Of a stretch of 5,580 nt of DNA, positions 1-4,760 are shown in pieces. A program made the translations under genes and the position numbers. The stretch's first letter is position 1, and every line of letters starts with the position of its first letter. Under the pieces are notes generated by a model. The model made no database searches, was not told where the DNA came from, and saw nothing but the letters and a program-made list of their open reading frames with translations. The DNA comes from Scleromatobacter sp045810265 (lineage in GTDB: Bacteria; Pseudomonadota; Gammaproteobacteria; Burkholderiales; Burkholderiaceae_C): the NCBI GenBank assembly GCA_045810265.1, contig JBJMWF010000527.1, positions 1 through 5,580 of the forward strand, read 5' to 3'.

Positions 1-1106
1 AGGAACTTGGCCTTCTGCGGCACCTTCTCGCGCTCGGCGGTGACGACGATCCGGTCGACGAACGGCGTCTTCTTGCCGCAGTCGTCGAGCAGCCCGCTCT
101 CCTTGTCGCCCGGCATGCCCTCGCACGGATACGGTTCGCCGCGGTAGTTCGGATTGCGCGACATGACCTGGCGGCGGTCCTTGAAGTACTCCGTCTGCAT
201 GAAGGGGCCAGTGCCCACGGGCCAGGTGTCCAGCGTGAGGCTGGCATCGGCCATGCCGGGTTGCGCATAGAAGGCATCGGCTTCCCAGGGCACGGGGGCC
301 ATGAAGGTCATCGCCATCCAGTAGTTCCATTGCGGATAGCGGCCCTTGATGCGCACGCGGAACGTGTATTTGTCCGGCGCGCTGGCGCCGGCCAGCGGGA
401 ACTTGCGGAAATCCAGGAACGGCAGGTCCAGGCTCGCGGGATCAAGCCCGGCGCGCAGCTTCCTGTCCTCCTTCTTGATGAGGTCGCCGTAGTCCTTCAG
501 GCCGATCACGTACTCGGAGAAGATGCCGAAGATCGGCGCGGTGATGCGCGTCGTGGCGTGGCGCTTGAGCGCGTAGACGTAGTCGTCGGCGACCAGCTCG
601 CGCGTGCCCTGGTGCTCGAACTGCAGCGGCGAATAGCGGGCGCCGAGCTCGCCTGGCTTCATCGAGTGGTAGTAGTAGCGGCCGCTCGCGTCCCTGGCGA
701 AGGCCGGGTGCGGCTGGTAGAGGATGCCGGGCTTGATCTTGACGTCGTAGACGCTCTCGGCAACCTGGTCGGCCGGCGCGTCGTCGGGCAGCAGCTTGCC
801 GTCCTTGTCGTGGAAACTGGGCTTGGCGATGTCCTGTGCCGCCTTGCCAACGAGCTGGTACGGGCGCTTCAGGTAGTGGTAGCCGTAAGGCGGCTCGTAG
901 ATCTGGTAGGTGAACGTGGTGTCGTTGGACCAGTACGACGCCGTCGGATCCATGTGGCGCGGCGAGCTCTCCTGCATGGCGGTGAACAGGGTGTTCTCGG
1001 TGGCCGCGCCGCTTTCCCAGGGGCTGTTGTCACAACCGGCCAGTGACACCAGCAGCGCGCCCATCACCAGCCAGGCGCTGCACCAACGACCAAACACACC
1101 GCCCAT
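1..1106 (-). CDS. ABC transporter substrate-binding lipoprotein, family 5 (peptide type), N-terminal 368 residues, partial at left edge
   Basis: Probable periplasmic binding lipoprotein that captures an oligopeptide-like ligand and delivers it to an inner-membrane ABC permease. The frame is open from the ATG at 1106 to the window edge (368 codons seen; the C-terminal part is missing). Residues 1-25 are a lipoprotein signal: R7, a hydrophobic stretch (about 11-22), then lipobox L-A-G-C with C25 as the predicted lipidated residue, followed by D26. Family 5 traits are the segment VADDYVYALKRHA (172-184) and TWPVGTGPF (294-302) followed by RNPNYRGEPY (317-326). The start has a good Shine-Dalgarno, GGAGAG at 1112-1117, five bases before the ATG. 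Large Burkholderiales family 5 proteins of this type usually precede permease and ATPase genes, which would lie off the left edge. The ligand cannot be told from sequence. The family call is fairly safe; exact specificity is unknown. Confidence 0.88.
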   Translation of the reverse strand, partial: MGGVFGRWCSAWLVMGALLVSLAGCDNSPWESGAATENTLFTAMQESSPRHMDPTASYWSNDTTFTYQIYEPPYGYHYLKRPYQLVGKAAQDIAKPSFHDKDGKLLPDDAPADQVAESVYDVKIKPGILYQPHPAFARDASGRYYYHSMKPGELGARYSPLQFEHQGTRELVADDYVYALKRHATTRITAPIFGIFSEYVIGLKDYGDLIKKEDRKLRAGLDPASLDLPFLDFRKFPLAGASAPDKYTFRVRIKGRYPQWNYWMAMTFMAPVPWEADAFYAQPGMADASLTLDTWPVGTGPFMQTEYFKDRRQVMSRNPNYRGEPYPCEGMPGDKESGLLDDCGKKTPFVDRIVVTAEREKVPQKAKF

Positions 1107-1147
1107 GCGGACTCTCCAGGACTCGAGTCGCAAGCCGGTGCGGGGAG

Positions 1148-1180
1148 ATGATCCTGCCCGGCTCGTCAACAAAACAAAAC
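1148..1180 (-). promoter_or_regulatory. Weak alternative promoter candidate near the transporter gene
   Basis: An AT-rich patch on the minus strand (GTTTTGTTTTGTTGAC, 1165-1180) stands out in GC-rich surroundings. TTGTTT (1172-1177) and GATCAT (1148-1153) are 18 bases apart and would put transcription start near 1141, about 35 bases before the ATG. Both hexamers match the sigma-70 consensus poorly (3/6 and 4/6), so this competes with the upstream candidate at 1234-1293. Confidence 0.2.
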
Positions 1181-1233
1181 CGCCTCCGCCAGCCTTCGGG
1201 TTGTGCCCGGGGCCGCGCGAGGCGTGCATGCCA

Positions 1234-1293
1234 ATTTTAGAGGCACGCTCCTGGCGGCCCCCTAGGGGTTTTCAGCCCTGTTGCAGCGCAACA
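1234..1293 (-). promoter_or_regulatory. Candidate regulated promoter of the transporter gene
   Basis: On the minus strand TAAAAT (1234-1239; 5/6 to the -10 consensus) is preceded 19 bases upstream by a perfect palindrome CCCCTAGGGG (1259-1268), and 10 bases further upstream by a perfect inverted repeat TGTTGC-AGC-GCAACA (1279-1293, plus-strand reading). No good -35 hexamer is present. This arrangement fits an activator-dependent or repressed promoter with two operator-like sites near -35 and -55, giving a 5' leader of about 120 bases. The regulator is not identifiable, and the promoter call itself is inference. Confidence 0.35.
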
Positions 1294-1336
1294 AGCAAGC
1301 CGCGGGCCGGATTTCTCCGAGGCGCACGGCAGACCC

Positions 1337-1346
1337 TGTCTAGACA
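1337..1346. repeat. Perfect 10-bp palindrome TGTCTAGACA after ldcA
   Basis: TGTCTAGACA begins just 8 bases past the ldcA stop codon. It has no U-tract and a stem too short for a conventional intrinsic terminator, so it is recorded as a palindrome of unknown role: a possible protein site or a weak 3'-end structure. Confidence 0.4.
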
Positions 1347-1353
1347 AGTCGTC

Positions 1354-2313
1354 TCAGTGGTCGTGGTGCGCGTGGCCGTCGTGGTCGTGGCCGTCGTGGT
1401 CATGGTGGTGATGCGCGTGGTCCTCGTCCCAGCCTAGGAAGACGTCGCGCCCCTGCACCACCAGGTGTCCCTTGACGCCGAACGGCACCGTCACCTTGGT
1501 CGGCACGTGGCCGAACGGGAAGCCCGTGAGGATGGGCACGTCGATCAGTGAGCGCAGGTGCGCGACCACCGTCTTGAGCGTGTAGCCGCGGTCCAGCGGC
1601 GACTTGTTCCAGTCGCTGAACGCGCCCAGCACGATGGCCTTTTGCGACGCCAGCACACCAGCCTGGTGCAGCTGCAGCAGCATGCGCTCGACGCGGTACG
1701 GATGCTCGGCCACGTCCTCCAGCAGCAGCACCCCGCCCTTGACCCGGGGCCAGTGCGGCGTGCCCAGCAGCGAGCACAGCATCGCCAGGTTGCCGCCCCA
1801 CATGAGGCCCCGCGTGTCCAGGCCGTCGAAGCCGGCCTCGGTGCGGAAGCCGACCGCCTCCAGCGCGCCGGTCATCGCCTCGGCGAAGCAGTCGGGCGTC
1901 ACTTCGTCGAGCTCGGGCCGGCCGAAATCGTCGCAGGCGAGCGGGCCCCACCACGTCGGCGCCTTCCTGTGCGCCAGCAGGCCCATCTGCAGCGCGGTCA
2001 GGTCGCTGTAGCCAACCCAGCGCGTGCCGGCCTCGACGCTCGCGGCCAGCAGCGACCAGTCCAGGCGATCGAGCAGCCGCGTGAGCCCGTAGCCCCCGCG
2101 CGTGGCGAGCGCGACGCCCGGGCGGGCGCGCGCGACGCGGTGGATGGCCTCCAGGCGCACGTCGTCTTCGCCGGCGAAACGCTGGTGCCTGGCGAGCGCG
2201 GCTTCGTCGATCGCCACGTCGAAGCCGTAGCCTTTCAGGCGCCTGGCCGCAAGCCGCAGCGGGGCCGCGGCGGCGAGCACGCCGGCGGGGGTGTAGAGGA
2301 TCAACGACGTCAT
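1354..2313 (-). CDS. ldcA: LD-carboxypeptidase (muramoyltetrapeptide carboxypeptidase, S66 family) with His/Asp-rich C-terminal tail
   Basis: Serine peptidase (319 aa) expected to remove the terminal D-Ala from murein tetrapeptides (L-Lys/meso-DAP-D-Ala bond) in the cytoplasm during cell-wall recycling. No signal peptide is visible. The S66 triad can be placed by family motifs: Ser103 in WVGYSDLTAL, Glu199 in GGVLLLEDVAEHPYR, and His269 in GFPFGHVPTK. TRGGYGLTRLLDRLDW (71-86) and MWGGNLAMLCSLLGTPH (171-187) are also typical. The catalytic fold ends near residue 295 (FLGW), which is the usual family length; the rest is a tail with 12 His among the last 21 residues plus several Asp. The start has GAAGG (2320-2324) six bases upstream. 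It lies 55 bp after tadA on the same strand, probably co-transcribed. The enzyme call is strong; the tail's role is unknown. Confidence 0.95.
   Translation of the reverse strand: MTSLILYTPAGVLAAAAPLRLAARRLKGYGFDVAIDEAALARHQRFAGEDDVRLEAIHRVARARPGVALATRGGYGLTRLLDRLDWSLLAASVEAGTRWVGYSDLTALQMGLLAHRKAPTWWGPLACDDFGRPELDEVTPDCFAEAMTGALEAVGFRTEAGFDGLDTRGLMWGGNLAMLCSLLGTPHWPRVKGGVLLLEDVAEHPYRVERMLLQLHQAGVLASQKAIVLGAFSDWNKSPLDRGYTLKTVVAHLRSLIDVPILTGFPFGHVPTKVTVPFGVKGHLVVQGRDVFLGWDEDHAHHHHDHDGHDHDGHAHHDH
1372..1401 (-). repeat. Perfect 2 x 15-bp tandem repeat inside ldcA
   Basis: The 15-mer GTGGCCGTCGTGGTC (plus-strand reading) occurs at 1372-1386 and again without change at 1387-1401. It is in frame with ldcA, and each copy encodes Asp-His-Asp-Gly-His on the minus strand. 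The flanking codons are degenerate versions of the same His/Asp pattern, which suggests the tail grew by in-frame slippage. Confidence 0.85.
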
Positions 2314-2324
2314 TGGGAACCTTC

Positions 2325-2357
2325 GTCCTGCGGACTGCGGTGGTCGCCCTTCGGGCG
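2325..2357 (-). other. Two short hairpins between tadA and ldcA
   Basis: The 55-bp gap between tadA and ldcA holds two small inverted repeats: CGCCC-TTC-GGGCG (2345-2357; 5-bp stem) and GTCC-TGC-GGAC (2325-2335; 4-bp stem), the latter ending just before the ldcA ribosome binding site. No run of U follows either, so they do not look like a terminator. They could act as mRNA processing or stability elements, or be chance in GC-rich DNA. Confidence 0.3.
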
Positions 2358-2368
2358 GCAGTGATGGC

Positions 2369-3028
2369 TCACGCGGACGCTCCGCTGGCGCCCGGCGGGA
2401 GCGGGGAATCCGGATCGATCTCGGTGGCGAGTCCGACCGGAAGCGAGTCTTCGATGGTCACGTCGGCGACGGGAATCGCCTCGTCTCCGGCCGGCGCCTG
2501 CAAGGCGGCCTGGCGCGCCTTGTGGGCCGCGCGGCGTTCGGCGAAGAACTCGCGCAGCAAGGCGCCGCATTCGGACTCCATGCAGCCGCCGGCGACCACC
2601 GTCTGGTGATTTAGCTGCGGCAATGCGAACAGGTCGATCACCGAGCCCGCGGCGCCGGTCTTGGGGTCGCGCGCGCCGAACACGACGCGCTTGAAGCGTG
2701 CGTGGATCAGCGCCATCGCGCACATCGCGCAGGGCTCCAGCGTGACGACGATGGTGCACTCGGGCAGGCGGTAGTTGTCCAGCAACTGGGCCGCGTGGCG
2801 CAGCGCCACCAGCTCGGCATGCGCGGTCGGATCGGTGGTGGTGATGGGCCGGTTGTAGCCGGTGGCGACGACCTGCGGCACGCCGTCGGCGTCGTCCTTG
2901 AGGATCACCGCGCCGACCGGCACCTCGCCCACCAGCCACGCGTTCTGCGCCTGGTCCAGCGCCTGGCGCATCGCGCGCTCCTCGGCGGGGCTGAACAACG
3001 ACGGCCCGGCGTCGGACGAGGAGCTCAT
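2369..3028 (-). CDS. tadA: tRNA(adenine-34) deaminase TadA with C-terminal extension
   Basis: Zinc-dependent cytoplasmic enzyme (219 aa) that deaminates A34 to inosine in the anticodon of tRNA-Arg(ACG); normally essential. The cytidine/deoxycytidylate deaminase signature is complete: His70-Ala-Glu72 (zinc ligand and proton shuttle) in DPTAHAELVALR, and Cys100/Cys103 in LEPCAMCAMALIHARF. GEVPVGAVIL (34-43), YNRPI (58-62) and VVFGARDPKTGAAGS (115-129) match the E. coli enzyme closely. The conserved fold ends near residue 172. About 45 further residues are low in complexity, acidic and Pro/Ala-rich, and have no counterpart in E. coli TadA (about 167 aa). The ATG at 3028 was chosen to keep the helix preceding MRQAL; it has only a weak Shine-Dalgarno, while Met20 (2971) has GAGGAG six bases upstream, so a shorter form is possible. 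It lies 26 bp after the small membrane protein gene and 55 bp before ldcA. Confidence 0.95.
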   Translation of the reverse strand: MSSSSDAGPSLFSPAEERAMRQALDQAQNAWLVGEVPVGAVILKDDADGVPQVVATGYNRPITTTDPTAHAELVALRHAAQLLDNYRLPECTIVVTLEPCAMCAMALIHARFKRVVFGARDPKTGAAGSVIDLFALPQLNHQTVVAGGCMESECGALLREFFAERRAAHKARQAALQAPAGDEAIPVADVTIEDSLPVGLATEIDPDSPLPPGASGASA

Positions 3029-3054
3029 CGCCTGATCGAGCAGCGCGGGTGCGT

Positions 3055-3309
3055 TCAACGCGGGCCGTCCTCGCCGGCGCTGGCGGCGCGATCGGGCATC
3101 TGCTGCGCGCCGGCCTTCATCGCCGCATCGAGCTGGCGCTGGTATTGCGTCACCTGGTTCTGCGGGCTGCCGGCCAGCGCACCGGAGGCCGCGTCCGAGG
3201 CCGCGGCGGAGGGCAGGAATCGCTTGCTGGCCTGCAACTGGCTGCGCACCGAGACCGCGACGATGGCCAGCACGATCAGCAAGGATCCGACGGTCAGCAG
3301 GGCTCTCAT
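3055..3309 (-). CDS. Small single-pass membrane protein of unknown function
   Basis: I do not recognise this 84-residue protein. It starts MRALLTVGSLLIVLAIVAV, a hydrophobic segment (about residues 3-21) preceded by one Arg and followed by Arg/Lys (VRSQLQASKR), so it is either an uncleaved N-terminal anchor or a signal sequence without a clear cleavage site. The rest is Ala/Ser/Gln-rich and hydrophilic, with a possible short amphipathic helix (NQVTQYQRQLDAAMKAGAQQ, about 50-69) and a charged end. The ATG at 3309 is preferred over an in-frame TTG at 3330 because the hydrophobic segment then sits at the N terminus; neither has a good Shine-Dalgarno. It is the first gene of the group with tadA (26-bp gap) and ldcA. 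The translation is a plausible real gene by composition and position, not by homology. Confidence 0.72.
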   Translation of the reverse strand: MRALLTVGSLLIVLAIVAVSVRSQLQASKRFLPSAAASDAASGALAGSPQNQVTQYQRQLDAAMKAGAQQMPDRAASAGEDGPR

Positions 3310-3432
3310 GGCGGGATGGGTACGAAGCAAGCGAAGCGTGCATTATCGGCGCTCTGCGAGAAGTCCCGCGGGGCGGCGGCACGCGGCCTTGGCTACCATT
3401 GGCCGCACGATCAACTCCGCAGTCGTCGCGCC
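3310..3432. promoter_or_regulatory. Divergent promoter region between the tadA operon and the peroxidase gene
   Basis: These 123 bases separate two genes transcribed away from each other, so promoters for both should lie here. On the minus strand GATAAT (3342-3347; 5/6 to the -10 consensus) would start transcription near 3335, about 26 bases before the small membrane protein ATG. On the plus strand the best -10 is TACCAT (3394-3399; 4/6), about 33 bases before the peroxidase ATG. No convincing -35 hexamers are seen on either side. No OxyR-like motif is evident by eye. Confidence 0.4.
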
Positions 3433-3978
3433 ATGACCACTCCGCTCCAGGACATTTCCGTCAACCGCATCGACGGCGCGCCGACCAACCTCGGCGCCTT
3501 CGCCGGCAAGGTGCTGCTGGTGGTCAACGTGGCCTCCAGGTGCGGCCTGACGCCGCAGTACGAAGGCCTCGAGAAGCTCTACGAGGAAAAGCGCGCGCAA
3601 GGCCTGGAGGTGCTCGGCTTTCCGGCCAACGACTTCGGCGCCCAGGAGCCCGGCACCGACGCCCAGATCAGCCAGTTCTGCTCGCTCACCTACGACGTGA
3701 AGTTCCCGCTGTTTTCCAAGATCTCGGTGGTCGGGGCCGATCGTCATCCGCTCTACGCGAACCTGGCCGCCGCGCAGCCCGAGGCGATCGGAAGCGCGCC
3801 GTTCCGCGAGGAATTGAAGGGTTACGGCATCACGCACGGCGACCCGGCGGACGTGATGTGGAACTTCGAGAAATTCCTGGTCGGCCGCGACGGCCGCGTC
3901 ATCGCGCGCTTCGCGCCGGACATCGCGGCCGACGACCCTCGGCTGGTCAAGGCGATCGACGACGCTCTGGCGGCCTGA
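3433..3978 (+). CDS. gpx: Glutathione peroxidase family protein, 2-Cys thioredoxin-dependent type
   Basis: Thiol peroxidase (181 aa) that should reduce hydrogen peroxide and organic hydroperoxides in the cytoplasm. The peroxidatic site is Cys37 in VVNVASRCGLTPQY, with Gln71 in GFPANDFGAQEPG and Trp143-Asn144 in WNFEKFLVGRDG completing the usual active-site set. Cys83 in FCSLTYDVKFPLF lines up with the resolving cysteine of yeast Gpx3 (Cys36/Cys82), so the reductant is more likely thioredoxin than glutathione. It carries cysteine, not selenocysteine: the codon at C37 is TGC. There is no signal peptide. The ATG was chosen because the family normally begins with a short segment like PLQDISV. An open frame continues upstream, but its translation is not family-like. 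The Shine-Dalgarno is weak. The SRAP gene follows after 22 bp on the same strand. E. coli BtuE is the closest well-known relative by name. Confidence 0.95.
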   Translation: MTTPLQDISVNRIDGAPTNLGAFAGKVLLVVNVASRCGLTPQYEGLEKLYEEKRAQGLEVLGFPANDFGAQEPGTDAQISQFCSLTYDVKFPLFSKISVVGADRHPLYANLAAAQPEAIGSAPFREELKGYGITHGDPADVMWNFEKFLVGRDGRVIARFAPDIAADDPRLVKAIDDALAA

Positions 3979-3988
3979 GCCGCGGCGG

Positions 3989-3994
3989 TAGCAT
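3989..3994 (+). promoter_or_regulatory. -10-like TAGCAT directly before the SRAP start codon
   Basis: TAGCAT ends six bases before the ATG at 4001, so transcription from it would begin at or next to the A of the start codon, giving a leaderless mRNA. There is no Shine-Dalgarno in the 22-bp gap after gpx and no clear -35 hexamer 17 bases upstream. The match to the -10 consensus is 4/6, so this is only suggestive; read-through from gpx is the alternative. Confidence 0.25.
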
Positions 3995-4000
3995 GCGGGC

Positions 4001-4759
4001 ATGTGCTCGAACTACCGCCCGGTCACTCGCCTGGATCGACTGCTGACCTTCTTCGGCGTCGAGCGCGACCGCGACGCGGAGCCGGACGATGTCTTTCCGA
4101 CCGACATGGCGCCGTTCATCCGCCTGTCGATCCCGGGGCAGGACGGCGGCCGGCCGGCCCTGGTCGCCGAGGACGGTATGTTCGGGCTGCTGCCCAACTT
4201 CGCCACCGAGCTGAGCTTCGGCCGGCGCACCTACAACGCCCGCAGCGAAACCATCGCCACCTTGCCGAGCTTCAGACAGCCCTGGGCCGCGGGCCAGCGC
4301 TGCATCGTTCCGGCCGAGGCGATCTTCGAGCCGTGCTACGAGAGCGGCAAGCCGGTGCGCTGGCGCATCTGGCAGGACGGCGAAGTGCCGATGGGCATCG
4401 CGGGCATCTACCGCCGCTGGCGCAATCCCAAGGGCGGCGAACTGTTCACGTTCACCATGATCACGGTCAATGCGGACACCCATCCGCTGTACCGCCGCAT
4501 GCAGAAGCCCGGCGACGAGAAGCGCATGGTCGTGATCCTCGACCGCGAGCAATACCTGCCCTGGCTCACCTGCGACGTCGCCGAGGCGCCGAGCTACTTC
4601 CGGCAGTGGCCCGGCACGCTGCTGGCGGAGCCGGCGCCGCTGGTGCGCGCGCCGCGCGTCGCGGCCGAGCCCCCGGCGCGCGACGAGATCCTGCCGCCCA
4701 AGCCACCCAAGCCAGTGCCGCCGCCTCCGCCGCCGCCGGCCCAGGGCAGTCTTTTCTAG
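4001..4759 (+). CDS. SOS response-associated peptidase (SRAP) family protein, YedK/HMCES-like
   Basis: SRAP proteins bind abasic sites in single-stranded DNA and form a stable thiazolidine crosslink through the N-terminal cysteine, shielding the lesion at replication forks. This 252-residue protein begins Met-Cys-Ser-Asn-Tyr; removal of Met exposes Cys2, which fixes the start at 4001. Likely counterparts of the other active-site residues of YedK are Asn79 (with Arg81, in TYNARSET), Glu110 (in IVPAEAIFEPCYE) and His161 (in NADTHPLYRRM). It is a divergent branch: the usual MCGRY start is MCSNY, and the usual WGL-P-W segment reads FGLLPNF (61-67). After about residue 225 comes a disordered-looking tail, PPKPPKP followed by seven Pro (240-246), ending in AQGSLF. 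It lies 22 bp after gpx and converges on guaA with one base between the stop codons. No LexA box was seen upstream, so SOS control is not supported despite the family name. Confidence 0.92.
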   Translation: MCSNYRPVTRLDRLLTFFGVERDRDAEPDDVFPTDMAPFIRLSIPGQDGGRPALVAEDGMFGLLPNFATELSFGRRTYNARSETIATLPSFRQPWAAGQRCIVPAEAIFEPCYESGKPVRWRIWQDGEVPMGIAGIYRRWRNPKGGELFTFTMITVNADTHPLYRRMQKPGDEKRMVVILDREQYLPWLTCDVAEAPSYFRQWPGTLLAEPAPLVRAPRVAAEPPARDEILPPKPPKPVPPPPPPPAQGSLF

Positions 4760-4760
4760 C

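Noticed and set aside
1181..1222. Possible intrinsic terminator around the GC-rich stretch next to the A/T-rich patch at 1171-1180.
   Set aside because: I could not form a convincing stem directly adjoining the U-run on either strand; the purine/pyrimidine asymmetry prevents pairing.
261..1437. Long plus-strand open frames opposite the transporter and ldcA genes (261-1046 and 910-1437).
   Set aside because: Their translations are Arg/Val/Ala-rich with no domain sense. They are antisense shadows of a well-supported lipoprotein gene, and one reads the His codons of ldcA as Val runs.
1558..2364. Plus-strand 268-codon open frame opposite ldcA.
   Set aside because: Low-information Arg/Gln/Ala-rich translation; the minus strand holds a complete S66 peptidase with its triad.
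3029..3382. In-frame extension of tadA upstream to 3382.
   Set aside because: The 118 extra residues are Arg/Ala-rich, overlap the small membrane protein gene in another frame and do not resemble TadA N termini. The ATG at 3028 gives a family-like start.
3049..3432. In-frame extension of the peroxidase upstream to 3049.
   Set aside because: The extra residues are antisense to the small membrane protein gene and not family-like; the start at 3433 matches glutathione peroxidase length.
3433..3978. Possible selenocysteine in the peroxidase.
   Set aside because: The active-site codon is TGC (Cys), with no in-frame TGA there; the resolving Cys83 supports a normal 2-Cys enzyme.
3947..4552. Minus-strand 201-codon open frame opposite the SRAP gene.
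   Set aside because: No recognisable motif; typical GC-rich antisense frame against a gene with clear active-site residues.
4717..4741. CCG/CCT-rich repeat tract as a possible regulatory microsatellite.
   Set aside because: It is explained by the run of seven proline codons in the SRAP tail. Codons are mixed, so simple slippage is less likely than for the ldcA repeat.
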